Assembly (NCBI RefSeq): GCF_001870465.1
Contig: NZ_MDGK01000011.1
Location: 124,001 to 188,000, forward strand
From: Pseudomonas extremorientalis
GTDB lineage: Bacteria; Pseudomonadota; Gammaproteobacteria; Pseudomonadales; Pseudomonadaceae
DNA: 64,000 nucleotides
Direction: 5' to 3'
Position numbers and translations under genes: made by a program. This document shows, piece by piece, positions 17,901-26,358 of the stretch. Each line of letters opens with the position of its first letter. Positions within the stretch are counted from its first letter, which is position 1. The notes beneath the pieces are model-generated. The model had not been told where the DNA came from and made no database searches. It saw nothing but the letters and a program-made list of their open reading frames with translations.

Positions 17901-20106
17901 CGGGGGAGAGCTGCTTCATATCGCCGACCACCACGGCTTTTTTAGCCAGGCTAAGCACCGGCACACCCAGCTCCGGCGCAGCTTGCCCCGCCTCATCGAT
18001 AATCAGTAAATCCAGGAACGCGAACAGCGGCCTACGGCCCTCTCCCAGTAACCGTGGGGCGCTGTGCAAGGTGGCGACAATGCACGGAAACAGCATGGCT
18101 GCGTGCCTGAGTGCGTTCTTTCGGCTGCCAGGCTCGGGGGTTGCGATCACACTGGCCAGCCAACGCGTCTCCCAGTAACGCGCGGCCAACTGGAAAATAA
18201 TCGGCCGCCACACCACATCCAGCAATTTCTGCTGCTGCGCCTGGCGCGCCTCGGGGGTTGCGGCCACGCGCAAATCCGCGAGGATGTCGATGGCCCAGGA
18301 AGATGCCCATGCCTCACTAGGAAAGCGCGCAGCCAGTTCACCGGGCTCGATCAACGCGTCGATGTCAGCCTGGCGCTCGATTGCTGAGGCCAACCCACTG
18401 CGCAATACCTGGGTCAGCGTGTTCAAGTGCTCGCAAAGGGTCGACGCCGTAGGCGTTGTCGAAGCACTCTTCTGCATGAGATAGATAAAACGCGTGGCAT
18501 CACTGACCTGATGTTTCTGCTCAACGCTAAACAACGCATTGAACAACTCTGGCAGCTCGCGGAAGGCATCTTCAAAGTGCCGCGCCAAAGCAAGGGCTGC
18601 CGCAACACCGTCTTCGTACGATTGCTTGAGGCTGGAGGACCCGACGCCCAAGATGCGCAACTGCTTTTGCCGGATCTCAAGCGTGGTGAACTTGCTGCGA
18701 TGGGTTTTCCCCTTGGCCTTGGACGGTGCGCTGGCGGTGAAACCCAATAGTGGCTTGCCCGTAGGGTCCAACCAACGACGTGCCAGGGCATGCTTCCTGC
18801 CTACGGCACCGTTGAACGTGCCCATCACATTCTCGACACTCTGGTTGGTCGCCCCGCACACAAACGTGACGGGGCAATGTTCGCGGTTATCGTAAGCCGC
18901 CAACACCCATTGGTTGGCGATCATCGCACGCAGCATGGCTGTCTTCCCGGTGCCCGGCGGCCCACTGACCGCAACCACCCCGACCTGCTCATCCAACCGG
19001 CCGAGGGCGTGCAATGCGCGGCGCTGCGATTCGTTCAAGGGGTCTGCGCCGCGATTGACGTCTGGCTTGTCGAGGTGTGTGGCCTTATCGACCATGGCCA
19101 CGTGCCGGATCGTCACCTGCGGCGCTGCCATGCCGCCTGCCTGGACAGCCGAACGGTGTCGTCCGGCGCCTATGAGCTGCTCCAGTGCGCCGATGGACGG
19201 CGCATTGGGGATCGCTTCATAGATGTTGGCGAGCGCACGTGTTGCATAGCCAGGCTGTCGCGGCACCGCAACCCATTGCCCCGTGATCGGCGCCATTCCC
19301 GTCTCAACCCCATCCGCTTGAACGTGGGCGAACAAGGCAAAACAGGCGTCGACATAACCGCTCAAATTGGCGCTTTGGCTCAACGTCGCGAAAAATAGCT
19401 TGAGCTCGTCGCGATAGCAATCGAAGTGGCCAATGGCCGGCGGCAGGTCGTTGGCCGCCATCAATGGCTGCGGTTCAAGCCATTGGCGGACCACACGCGG
19501 CCGGCAATCGTTGGGATCGCGTGGTAGGCATATTTGGTTTTTGTCGTTCAGGTCGAAAGGAAACCAGAACGCGATATTCAGCCGGTCGGGCTTGAGGCGT
19601 TTTTTTTTCGCGCCCGGCGCAGGCTTTTTATCCGGGTCGGGCCACGTGACCTGGACCTCATCGCTTGATGAGGTGGTTTGATGGAACACCAGCGCCATGG
19701 GAATACGCGGATCGTCATCCGGCTCGTCCGCCTCCTGCGCACCCTCTGCGTCGTCCTCTGAGACCTCAAGTGCCTGCGCTTGCTGTTTTCGCCGGGCCTC
19801 TGCGGCACGCTCAGTGAGAATGCCCAGTGCCAGCGCCCGACGCTTGCCGAAACCGAGATTGAAGTTGGGCCAGGCCAGCCCCGCGAAATTTGTCACCGGG
19901 ATGCGGACATCGGTGGCTTGCAGGCCACCCAAGTCATCGGCAATCAGCGCTCTGTGCCAGTAGTCCAGCACATTCGCGGGCAAACTCCCGACGGGTCCTG
20001 CCTGAGGGTCGACCTCCATCGAGTGCAGAACCTGTTCCTTGGAAACCGCTACAGCAGCAAAATCCTTGCGCAACCGCTTGCTCAAATCCATGAGACGCCT
20101 AAACAT
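14950..20106 (-). CDS. SF1 helicase / type IA topoisomerase-like fusion protein
   Basis: This 1718-residue protein has an N-terminal region of unknown type (1-370), then an Upf1-like SF1B helicase: Walker A SGPPGTGKTA (381-390), Walker B LIIDEAGQAAPE (701-712), GDMKQLSP (728-735), TVHTLQGAEK (969-978) and NVAISRAQKS (1015-1024). From about 1080 it is topoisomerase IA-like: TLMVVESLHKAKI (catalytic Glu1086), CGGHIRDLP, TDDDAQGEAIAWH (1161-1173), GGRVKGPLLRVL, TMSTLQKLYE, LRQRQLYDLM and GHGRPSTFGKHID near the end. The third acidic residue of the DxDxE motif is Gln1166, and the tyrosine segment is degenerate (LFLTESG, about 1411-1417). It is the first gene of an overlapping three-gene operon. 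An in-frame ATG at 20091 is an alternative start. Confidence 0.85.
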   Translation of the reverse strand: MFRRLMDLSKRLRKDFAAVAVSKEQVLHSMEVDPQAGPVGSLPANVLDYWHRALIADDLGGLQATDVRIPVTNFAGLAWPNFNLGFGKRRALALGILTERAAEARRKQQAQALEVSEDDAEGAQEADEPDDDPRIPMALVFHQTTSSSDEVQVTWPDPDKKPAPGAKKKRLKPDRLNIAFWFPFDLNDKNQICLPRDPNDCRPRVVRQWLEPQPLMAANDLPPAIGHFDCYRDELKLFFATLSQSANLSGYVDACFALFAHVQADGVETGMAPITGQWVAVPRQPGYATRALANIYEAIPNAPSIGALEQLIGAGRHRSAVQAGGMAAPQVTIRHVAMVDKATHLDKPDVNRGADPLNESQRRALHALGRLDEQVGVVAVSGPPGTGKTAMLRAMIANQWVLAAYDNREHCPVTFVCGATNQSVENVMGTFNGAVGRKHALARRWLDPTGKPLLGFTASAPSKAKGKTHRSKFTTLEIRQKQLRILGVGSSSLKQSYEDGVAAALALARHFEDAFRELPELFNALFSVEQKHQVSDATRFIYLMQKSASTTPTASTLCEHLNTLTQVLRSGLASAIERQADIDALIEPGELAARFPSEAWASSWAIDILADLRVAATPEARQAQQQKLLDVVWRPIIFQLAARYWETRWLASVIATPEPGSRKNALRHAAMLFPCIVATLHSAPRLLGEGRRPLFAFLDLLIIDEAGQAAPELGVPVLSLAKKAVVVGDMKQLSPVSSVTPEVDARQVQDRWADPSSLGALLVRGADSATGSIMKLAATGASFAEAMPDGRLRDGLLLREHYRCAESIINVCIDLLYHDHDRDAEGGLLGKELEPKVPNPLAGLFADAQLPLLEGEAEMQLRKRMKATFPLPPLGFYQTGGPNDEPCKGDSWSNPGEAKAIVDWLKEHGPRLAKWAARVEGHPEQPIGLEKLVAVVTPFRGQVEAIKRRVREELDPDDADLSERLTIGTVHTLQGAEKPVVLFSAVNRESRASRRTDTNHRERVFIDRDDGRLLNVAISRAQKSFIMFGHSDLFFSQQAMDPNNDLPSAVVGRCLAGVREPEHERLTCAPRVPACKLGPATLMVVESLHKAKIIQELVPGGTQVFGCGGHIRDLPGPGAISWRDGLKPHWQLSEREGSDLAASLRNTGSRLLQCTELVLGTDDDAQGEAIAWHMIQVLKEAPWFMHIQRVRRVRFHALTTLEMARSFEEGRCVQVEGATADERAGSACRALNMGLAYGAIAQRVLDNLIGSVYMRHGIVGGGRVKGPLLRVLAGHGDSPGLPGKRLGVAINLKVNDTLVPARLMVRRGSEAWRAWGSDRTESVHTLIDQLSDAVVSPTPCLLEHEDLLLAPAQSLGTNLVLQEAFRRFGWMPSSTMSTLQKLYEMREGQDEPESAPNDNGWAALDAQGRLFLTESGRRQADKVLNNHWLNTISANALLMAFDDALTHLSQLPDAGEADYLAFVHTWAAQFDDQCGAQPVAGPHAPTVDAQGAEVALFSLQPAVELNTWGAPAGSPSPAEAEQHDDDPAPGAQTHPVSDGGRSGAHGALVPLDISLEADNPKMAALTLRQRQLYDLMSKLMLASSLRDGQFQTVRRIYTLTWPAKPAVRQVEIGVEVITGKPGNYPGWFTLDPDGLHQHTRNWASAEMEAVLDEQSPRLQVIVQDHGIRTRSLLEPTVDHLLAWMQARGHGRPSTFGKHIDDLVRGNTSNARAEGTADE

Positions 20107-20330
20107 TTCTTACACCCTATAAATCCGTACTGCATACGAAGAATGGCTCGTAGCGGCCAACAATGACGGCCTATTGCCTTGGTCACTGCAATTCAAGCCG
20201 GGCACGTATAGTTAACGAGTGACGAACAAAGCCAGCACACCTTGCGCATAACGGTGCAGCTCGCCCGGCAATGGTTTCCCGGTGGCTGATAGCCACGTGT
20301 TTTAACCCGTTGATCGGCCCATTGATCGGC

Positions 20331-20552
20331 ATAGGTATCTACACAACAATTGGATCTGACGGATATGTACTCCGACCAAAAGGCTCCCGCGCCAGACATA
20401 CAGCTATCGCAGGCAAGCCAGCTCCCACATCAGAGCGATGTACACCCAAGAAAACCTAGTAGCATGATGCGCCGCCTTCGCTAGCAAGTCGAATCGTCGC
20501 ACCGCCGCTCCCACAGGTTCGGCGTAACACTCAAAGTTGTGTAGATACCTAC
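20331..20552. repeat. Inverted-repeat (MITE-like) element
   Basis: AGGTATCTACACAAC (20333-20347) is matched exactly by its complement GTTGTGTAGATACCT (20536-20550), with TGATCGG outside both arms. The inside holds REP-like segments (CAGCTCCCACA, CGCTCCCACAGG). It fills most of the 20107-20572 gap between the helicase-topoisomerase gene and the isochorismatase-like gene, and no gene is evident there. Confidence 0.55.
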
Positions 20553-20572
20553 CCACTGATCGGAGGTCCACG

Positions 20573-21175
20573 ATGAACCCACACAGCACCGCCCTTGTCC
20601 TGATCGAGTTCCAGAACGACTTCACCACACCCGGCGGGGTGTTTCATGATGCGGTCAAAGACGTCATGCGTATTGGCGACATACTGGCCAACACTGCAAC
20701 CACGGTGCAGCAGGCGCGCAAGCTGGGCGTGAAGATCATCCATTTGCCGATCCAGTTCGCCGAGGGTTACCCGGAGCTGACCACGCGCGACTATGGAATA
20801 TTGAAGGGTGTGGCTGATGGCAGTGCTTTTCGCACCGGCAGTTGGGGGGCCGAGATCACCGAGGCTGTGGGCCGCGAGGCCGGCGATATCCTGGTGGAGG
20901 GCAAGCGTGGGCTGGATGGTTTTGCGACGACGGGGCTGGACCTGGTGCTGCGCAACAACGGCATCCAGAACCTGGTGGTGGCAGGTTTTCTGACCAATTG
21001 CTGCGTCGAAGGCACGGTGCGTTCAGGCTACGAGAAGGGCTACAACGTGGTCACCTTATCCGACTGCACGGCAACCTTCACCAGCGAACAGCAGCAGGCC
21101 GCCGAGCAATTCACGCTGCCGATGTTTTCCCAGGTGCTGCAACACACACAGTTCCTGGAAACCCTCAGCCGTTAA
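20573..21175 (+). CDS. Isochorismatase-like cysteine hydrolase
   Basis: This 200-residue member of the isochorismatase/nicotinamidase superfamily should be cytosolic. The catalytic triad is visible as Asp in LIEFQNDFT, Lys in VEGKRGLDGF and Cys in GFLTNCCVEGT. Substrates in the family include isochorismate, nicotinamide and N-carbamoyl compounds; none is indicated here. The start at 20573 has CGGAGG 8 bases upstream, so the ATG at 20537 is less likely. It is preceded by an inverted-repeat element and converges with a broken HAD gene. Confidence 0.88.
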   Translation: MNPHSTALVLIEFQNDFTTPGGVFHDAVKDVMRIGDILANTATTVQQARKLGVKIIHLPIQFAEGYPELTTRDYGILKGVADGSAFRTGSWGAEITEAVGREAGDILVEGKRGLDGFATTGLDLVLRNNGIQNLVVAGFLTNCCVEGTVRSGYEKGYNVVTLSDCTATFTSEQQQAAEQFTLPMFSQVLQHTQFLETLSR

Positions 21176-21613
21176 GGGGGATACCCGAATAGGCCGGCGC
21201 AGGCACCTTGTACCGGCGCGGTCGCTGTGCCAGGCAACTTGCGCTTGCACCCGGGCGACGGCTTCCAGGACTTTGTGCGCCCATGGCTCATCATCCGGAC
21301 GCACGACAACCACACGGAAACCGTGGTCGTAACCTTCGATTTTCACGCCTTCGGAATCGTCCACGTGCAGGTCGATATCAAAGGCGGTCGGCAGCTTCGA
21401 AGGCGCGTTCGACGACCCGCGTGCAGCCAGCGCATGGCCATGGCGCAACGGCTCACCCAGCCAGCGGTGCACGCACTCCGGCAGCCTGCCGTCTTCAGCG
21501 GCGCTGTGGTGCGGCTGGCAGGCCAGGGTGTCATCAATATCAAACGAAATACGCACGCGCTGTTGGTTGAGCACGTTCTTTACGGTGTCGAGCGCTGGAT
21601 TCCTTCCCATCAT
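21056..21613 (-). pseudogene. HAD-like hydrolase gene with internal deletion
   Basis: The frame holds the HAD nucleophile motif SFDIDDTLACQP near its start and the final HAD motif FDIDLHVDDSEGVKIEGYDH later, but only about 55 residues separate them. Intact relatives have roughly twice that, with the core and cap motifs including the threonine/lysine steps, so the middle seems deleted (junction near LGEPLRHG/HALAARG). The tail past about 21200 runs antisense into the isochorismatase-like gene and is probably spurious. The start overlaps the upstream stop (ATGATG). It is unlikely to be catalytic. Confidence 0.6.
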
Positions 21614-21924
21614 TGGCCACCCTGGTACACGGGCGCCGGTGTGTCCCTGAGGAAAAATTGCGCCGGGTCAGGGGCGTTATCTTCCAGGAACGCTGCATAT
21701 TTTTTCTTGATCTTGGGCAACTCGTACAAAGCCCTCACACCATGCTTGGCGGAGTTGCGAATAACCGAGGACGGGGTGAAGTAGCCCTCGGCGTTGTCCA
21801 GCGTCAGCACAAACGGTGGCAGCCCGCATGCCCCTGGTACACATCCGAAACAAGAAACAAATCGATTGCACGCAGATGGAAGGCTGCTGCCGACGCATTG
21901 CAGCATAAAAATACTGCAACGCAA
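21610..21924 (-). pseudogene. 3' fragment of an unrecognised gene
   Basis: The last 65 residues, beginning near VLTLDNAEGYFTPSSVIRNS and ending APVYQGGQ, look like a real conserved C-terminus, while the first 40 (cysteine-rich, MRCSIFMLQC) look random. The stop overlaps the start of the HAD-like frame, as in a genuine operon. The 5' part was probably removed when the element border at 21996 formed. The parent family was not recognised. Confidence 0.45.
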
Positions 21925-21995
21925 CGCCGAGGCAGGATGCGGACTGTCACAAGAACATTAAATACTGACTTCAGGGCGTACACTGAAAGCTAGCC

Positions 21996-22027
21996 AATGT
22001 TTTTTGGCGCCCCTGACAATCTTTAGG
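21996..22027 (+). repeat. att-like repeat R2 (core only)
   Basis: AATGTTTTTTGGCGCCCCTG continues with ACAATCTTTAGG. It matches the core of R3 at 46497 at all but a few positions and also the LysR gene 3' end. The long arms are absent. It marks the boundary between the helicase-topoisomerase module and the catabolic block, 32 bases from the stop of the GMC oxidoreductase gene. Confidence 0.65.
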
Positions 22028-22058
22028 TCGGCAGGCTTTCAATCACTACGGCAACGAA

Positions 22059-23666
22059 TCAGGCGTCCTGCAAAATCAGGTCGGCGCCCTTCTCCGCCAC
22101 CATCAGGACTGCGGCGTGGGTATTGCCGCTCGTCACATTGGGAAAAATCGACGCATCGACAATGCGTAGGCCCTCGAGACCATGGACTTTAAGCCGTTTA
22201 TCGACCACTGACTTCTGTACGTCCGCCCCCATCGCGCACGAGCCGCACAGGTGGTAGATCGAACCGCTGTTTTCGCGAAAGTACTGCAGCATCTGTTCAT
22301 CGCTTTCGACCACCGGCCCCGGGAGGACTTCAGCAACCGTGATGCTTTTCAAGGCCGGCGCCTGCATGATTTTGCGCATCAGCCGACTGCCCTGGATCAC
22401 TTCGTCGATGTCCTTTTGCGTGCTCAGGTAATTGGGATCGATCAGCGCAGCGTCTCGGGGGTTGTTCGACTGGATCTCGATATGCCCACGACTCGTCGGC
22501 CGGCACGGGTTGAAACATAGCAGGAAGCCGGAATACGGCTCGGGCTTGAGGCTGGCCTTGTTGTTTTTCGGGATCTGGTACGACAGCGGATTGAAGTACA
22601 GTTGCAGGTTCGGGTTGGCCTGCGACTCGTTGCCACGGAAAAAACCACCGGCCTGGTTGACGCTCATCGCCAAGGCACCCTTGCGGGTCAGCAGGTATTT
22701 AAGGCCGAGCTTGAACTGCCCGAACAGCGAGTTGAGCTGGTCATTAAGCGTCGGAATGTTGGCCTTGTAGTAGTAGCTGACGCACAAGTGATCCTGAAGG
22801 TTCTGCCCCACCGCCGGCAGGTGTTTGACGAGCGGGATCTGGTGCCTGGCCAGCAACGCCTGATCGGCGACACCGGATAGTTGCAGAATCTTCGGTGTGT
22901 CAACGGCACCGGCGCAGAGGATCACCTCCCTGCGCGCCTGGAAGGTGCGGACCACGCCGTGTTGGGTCACGGAAATACCGCTGGCCCGCTCGTTCTCGAA
23001 CAATACCCGATCCACCAGTGCGTAATGCTCGACCGTCAGATTCGGGCGGCTGAGTGCGGGATGCAGATGCGCAAAACTACTGGAACTGCGCTGGCCGTCC
23101 TTGGTGTTGACATCGTAGATACCCGAGCCTTCGAATTTCGGCCCGTTGAAGTCGTCACTCTGCGGGTAACCGAGTTCATCGCAACCCTTGAGAAACACAT
23201 CGCAGATTGGATGAGTCTCTCCCTTCATCGGAGTGATGCTGATCGGGCCGCTGCCGCCGTGATATTCGCTTTCGCCCGACGGGTGATTTTCCAGTTTGCG
23301 AAAATACGGCAACACGTCCTTAAAACCCCAGCCATCGTTGCCGTTGGCAGCCCAGTCGTCGAAGTCATGAGCCTGGCCACGGACGTAGACCATCGCATTG
23401 ATCGAGCCGGAACCGCCCTGGACCTTACCGCGCGGGGCATAAATTTCACGGTTGTTGAGCTGCTTTTGCGGCTGGCTGTAGTACATCCAGTTGAAGGTCG
23501 GGTTGTAATACATCTTGGCGAAGCCGACCGGGATCTTGAACCACAGCGAACTGTCCTTGCCGCCCGCTTCCAGCAGCAGCACCGTGTATTTGCCGCAGGC
23601 CGATAGCCGGTTGGCGAGGATGCAGCCGGCCGCGCCTGCGCCAGCGATGATGTAGTCGTATGTCAT
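22059..23666 (-). CDS. GMC-family FAD-dependent oxidoreductase (choline dehydrogenase-like)
   Basis: This 535-residue flavoenzyme oxidises an alcohol to an aldehyde or ketone. The FAD-binding fold starts at YDYIIAGAGAAGCILANRLS with the acidic LLLEAGG; GMC signature 1 is RGKVQGGSGSINAMVYVRG and signature 2 is ILCAGAVDTPKILQLSG. The C-terminal active-site histidines are in HLCGSCAMG and SGNTHAAVLMVAEKGAD. It is the last gene of a minus-strand set with a dehydratase, carrier and aldehyde dehydrogenase, so an alcohol-to-acid route is plausible. It lacks a signal peptide, and its substrate is unknown. The ribosome site is weak. Confidence 0.92.
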   Translation of the reverse strand: MTYDYIIAGAGAAGCILANRLSACGKYTVLLLEAGGKDSSLWFKIPVGFAKMYYNPTFNWMYYSQPQKQLNNREIYAPRGKVQGGSGSINAMVYVRGQAHDFDDWAANGNDGWGFKDVLPYFRKLENHPSGESEYHGGSGPISITPMKGETHPICDVFLKGCDELGYPQSDDFNGPKFEGSGIYDVNTKDGQRSSSSFAHLHPALSRPNLTVEHYALVDRVLFENERASGISVTQHGVVRTFQARREVILCAGAVDTPKILQLSGVADQALLARHQIPLVKHLPAVGQNLQDHLCVSYYYKANIPTLNDQLNSLFGQFKLGLKYLLTRKGALAMSVNQAGGFFRGNESQANPNLQLYFNPLSYQIPKNNKASLKPEPYSGFLLCFNPCRPTSRGHIEIQSNNPRDAALIDPNYLSTQKDIDEVIQGSRLMRKIMQAPALKSITVAEVLPGPVVESDEQMLQYFRENSGSIYHLCGSCAMGADVQKSVVDKRLKVHGLEGLRIVDASIFPNVTSGNTHAAVLMVAEKGADLILQDA

Positions 23667-23736
23667 GCACGGTTACCGCGTAAGTCGTTATCCAAAAAAA
23701 ACACCCGTTCCCACACGTGAGGCGCGGGAAATCCCG

Positions 23737-24954
23737 TCAGCCTCTGGCCGGCGATGTGTCTTTGACGTCTGCCGGAGTCGGCGCCATTTGCAGGTGCAAA
23801 CGCTCACCGGTGTAGGGCGAATGCCTGCGCACCACCTCCATGTTCAACTCCACCCCAAGGCCCGGCTCGGTGGACGGGATGATGTAGCCGTCCTCCCATT
23901 GCAGCGGCTTGGTGAGGACTTCGGCGTGGAAACCGCCCCAGGTCATGATGCTTTCCTGGATGAGGAAATTCGGGGTACAGGTTGCCAACTGGAAACTCGC
24001 CGCCGCGCCAATCGGCCCGTTATAAAGGTGCGGTGCGATCTGCGCGTAATAGGCCTCAGCCATGCTCGCGATCTTTTTGGCCTCCAGTAGCCCGCCGCAG
24101 CGGGCGACGTTCATTTGTAGAATCGACGCACCGCCGGCCTGCAACAGCTTGAAGAATTCGTACTTGGTGGTCAGCCGCTCGCCCGTAGCAATCGGAATGG
24201 TGGTCTTGGCCGCGACTTGCGCCATCGCCTCCTCCTGCCCCGGCGGCACCGGCTCTTCAAACCACAACGGGTCGTACTTCTCCAGGCGCTTGGCCAGGCG
24301 AATCGCCGAGGACGGGACCATTTGCCCGTGTGTGCCGAACAGCAGGTCGCACTTGTCGCCCACCGCTTCGCGGATCTTGCGGCAGAAGGTTTCGCAGCGC
24401 TCCAGCACTTCCAGCGAAATCTGGTGCCCGGAGTACGCGGTGTAGGGCCCGGCCGGGTCGAACTTCACCGCGGTGAAGCCTTTATTCATGTTCTCTATGG
24501 CGCATTCGGCAGCCAGGTCCGGGTCGTCGTAGTCGTACTCACCCTGGCTATTGACCGGGTACAGGTAGGTGTAGGAACGCAGACGCTCATTGACCTTGCC
24601 GCCAAGCAATTCGTAGACCGGCTTATTCGCCGCTTTGCCGATGATGTCCCAGCAAGCCATCTCCAGGCCGCTGACCACCCCCATCATGGTCAGGTCGGGA
24701 CGCTGGGTAAAACCGCTCGAATAGGCCTGACGGAAAAAGCGCTCGATGTGATGCGGGTCGTGGTTGAGCAGGTAGCGTTCAAACACGTCTTCGATGATCG
24801 GCAGCATGGCTCTGGGGCCGAAGGTCGCAGCGTAGATTTCGCCGACACCTTCAATGCCGCAATCGGTCTTGAGCTTGACGAACAGCCAATACATGCCGCC
24901 GATGTGCGGTGGCGGTACGGCAACGATATGGGTTTCAAGGGCGACGATTTTCAT
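23737..24954 (-). CDS. Mandelate racemase/muconate lactonizing enzyme family (sugar-acid dehydratase-like)
   Basis: This enolase-superfamily enzyme of about 405 residues usually removes water from, or epimerises, a sugar acid via an enolate. Visible features are the capping-domain start (VGEIYAATFGP), the barrel segment AVKFDPAGPYTAYSG, metal-ligand glutamates in WFEEPVPPG and IATGERLTTKYEF, and the end-of-barrel PHLYNGPIGAAASFQLA. MKIVALETH at 24954 is preferred because it has ACAGG at suitable spacing; a GTG at 24963 overlaps the carrier gene stop. It is tightly linked to the MFS carrier (24956) and probably acts on the sugar acid that carrier imports. Confidence 0.87.
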   Translation of the reverse strand: MKIVALETHIVAVPPPHIGGMYWLFVKLKTDCGIEGVGEIYAATFGPRAMLPIIEDVFERYLLNHDPHHIERFFRQAYSSGFTQRPDLTMMGVVSGLEMACWDIIGKAANKPVYELLGGKVNERLRSYTYLYPVNSQGEYDYDDPDLAAECAIENMNKGFTAVKFDPAGPYTAYSGHQISLEVLERCETFCRKIREAVGDKCDLLFGTHGQMVPSSAIRLAKRLEKYDPLWFEEPVPPGQEEAMAQVAAKTTIPIATGERLTTKYEFFKLLQAGGASILQMNVARCGGLLEAKKIASMAEAYYAQIAPHLYNGPIGAAASFQLATCTPNFLIQESIMTWGGFHAEVLTKPLQWEDGYIIPSTEPGLGVELNMEVVRRHSPYTGERLHLQMAPTPADVKDTSPARG

Positions 24955-24955
24955 C

Positions 24956-26275
24956 TCAGGCACCTGTTTTATTCGAAGATTGACGATTGATACGCGCGCG
25001 CAAGGTTAGGGCCGCGAGGGTCCCGATCAGGCCGACGGAGGCGATGTAGCCGAAATACAGCTTGTAACCAAGGGCGCCGGGGAAGTGTTCGGTGAGGTAG
25101 CCGTTGATCAATGGAATGAAGGCGTCCGGCAGGTAACCGACCACCGAGACAATGCCGATGGCCAGGCCGGTAATGCGCAGCGGAATGTTGCAGGTGTCCA
25201 GGATCGCCCAGTACAAACCACGAATCGCGTAAGTCATCAGGCCGATGAAAATCACCGTACCGATCAACAGGCCAATGCTGTTGAACGCCGGGAACACGAT
25301 CAGGCCGACCATCGCCAACGTCGCGAGGAACAGCGCCACGATCAACACCGAAATGTTCGAGAACTTGTCACCGAGCCAGCCGCCACCGATACCGCCAATC
25401 GGGCGCATCCACAGCTTAATGGTGGTGATAGTGCCGGCCATGACGGCGGTCATGCCGCCGCCCTGCAAATAATCGGAGAAGCTGTAGGTCGCCCAGAAGA
25501 TGTGGTAACCGCAGAACACGATGGCCGTCACCAGCCACAGCTCAGGGATTTTCACCAGTGTGGTCAGGTCGCTGAGCAGGTTGTATTTACCCTTTTCCAC
25601 TGGCGCGGTGTCCTCCATCGACTTCGGGTCCTTGATCAGCACCAGCACACAGCCGATGGCGATACAGGTGAAGGCGTAGAGGTAGACCACGTGCTTGAAA
25701 CCTTCAGCGGCGGACTCGCCACGGGTTTCAGTGGCGAATGCGAACAGCCCCAGGGCGACCGTTGCGAGCAACGCCTCGACCAGGCCGCGACCGCCGTCGA
25801 GGATGCCGAAGAACCGGCCCTGTTCAGTGTGATGAGCAATCATCTTCACCCGCTTGAGCACCGAGGCCCAGAACGTCAGGCCGGTGGTCAGGCCCCAGCA
25901 ACCGAAGATGATCATCAAACCGGTCATCGAGTGTGCCGTGGAGTACCAAAGCCCCAAGGCTCCGGTGGCCACCAGCGAAAAGAAAATCAAAAACCGCGGC
26001 GCGATCCGGTCGGCCAACCAACCGCTCGGCAAATAGCTGAGCAGGAAAATCGTCCCAAGCATCGAGTACAGATAACCCAGCTCGCTGTGGTTGATCTGGA
26101 ACACCTCGAGCATGGTGGTCTGGTAGACCTGACGCAGGTACAGGATCGGGTAGATCGCCCCGGCGGCCAGCACCAACAGCATCAACTGGATATAGCGACT
26201 TCCCTTGTCACTGCGGCTTTTTGCACCCGCGTTCGAACCCTGAACAGCGGCAACAGTGGTTGCAGGCTTGGACAT
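24956..26275 (-). CDS. MFS transporter (sugar-acid/hexuronate-like)
   Basis: This inner-membrane carrier of 439 residues has about 12 hydrophobic segments. The loop 2-3 signature is SGWLADRIAPRFLIFF, and it has a hydrophilic central loop (KDPKSMEDTAPVEKGKYN). It resembles importers of sugar acids or phosphorylated sugars of the glycerol-3-phosphate/anion-cation type. It is directly followed by the enolase-superfamily dehydratase gene, supporting uptake of the dehydratase substrate. The upstream aldehyde dehydrogenase ends 83 bases before, with a GC-rich hairpin (CCCGGTGCTCCGGGCG) between. Confidence 0.9.
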   Translation of the reverse strand: MSKPATTVAAVQGSNAGAKSRSDKGSRYIQLMLLVLAAGAIYPILYLRQVYQTTMLEVFQINHSELGYLYSMLGTIFLLSYLPSGWLADRIAPRFLIFFSLVATGALGLWYSTAHSMTGLMIIFGCWGLTTGLTFWASVLKRVKMIAHHTEQGRFFGILDGGRGLVEALLATVALGLFAFATETRGESAAEGFKHVVYLYAFTCIAIGCVLVLIKDPKSMEDTAPVEKGKYNLLSDLTTLVKIPELWLVTAIVFCGYHIFWATYSFSDYLQGGGMTAVMAGTITTIKLWMRPIGGIGGGWLGDKFSNISVLIVALFLATLAMVGLIVFPAFNSIGLLIGTVIFIGLMTYAIRGLYWAILDTCNIPLRITGLAIGIVSVVGYLPDAFIPLINGYLTEHFPGALGYKLYFGYIASVGLIGTLAALTLRARINRQSSNKTGA

Positions 26276-26358
26276 CTATGAGACCTCGGGCAGCCCGGTG
26301 CTCCGGGCGCCCCAATAATTGTTTTTATAGGTGTGGCATGAGGCGTATTGCGGGTGGA

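Noticed and set aside
20193-20399. 68-codon minus-strand frame
   Set aside because: It runs through the inverted-repeat element and has no protein-like pattern.
25085-26281. 398-codon plus-strand frame opposite the MFS carrier
   Set aside because: The composition (very rich in Gln, Asp, His and Arg) is that of an antisense membrane-protein frame. The minus-strand carrier is certain.
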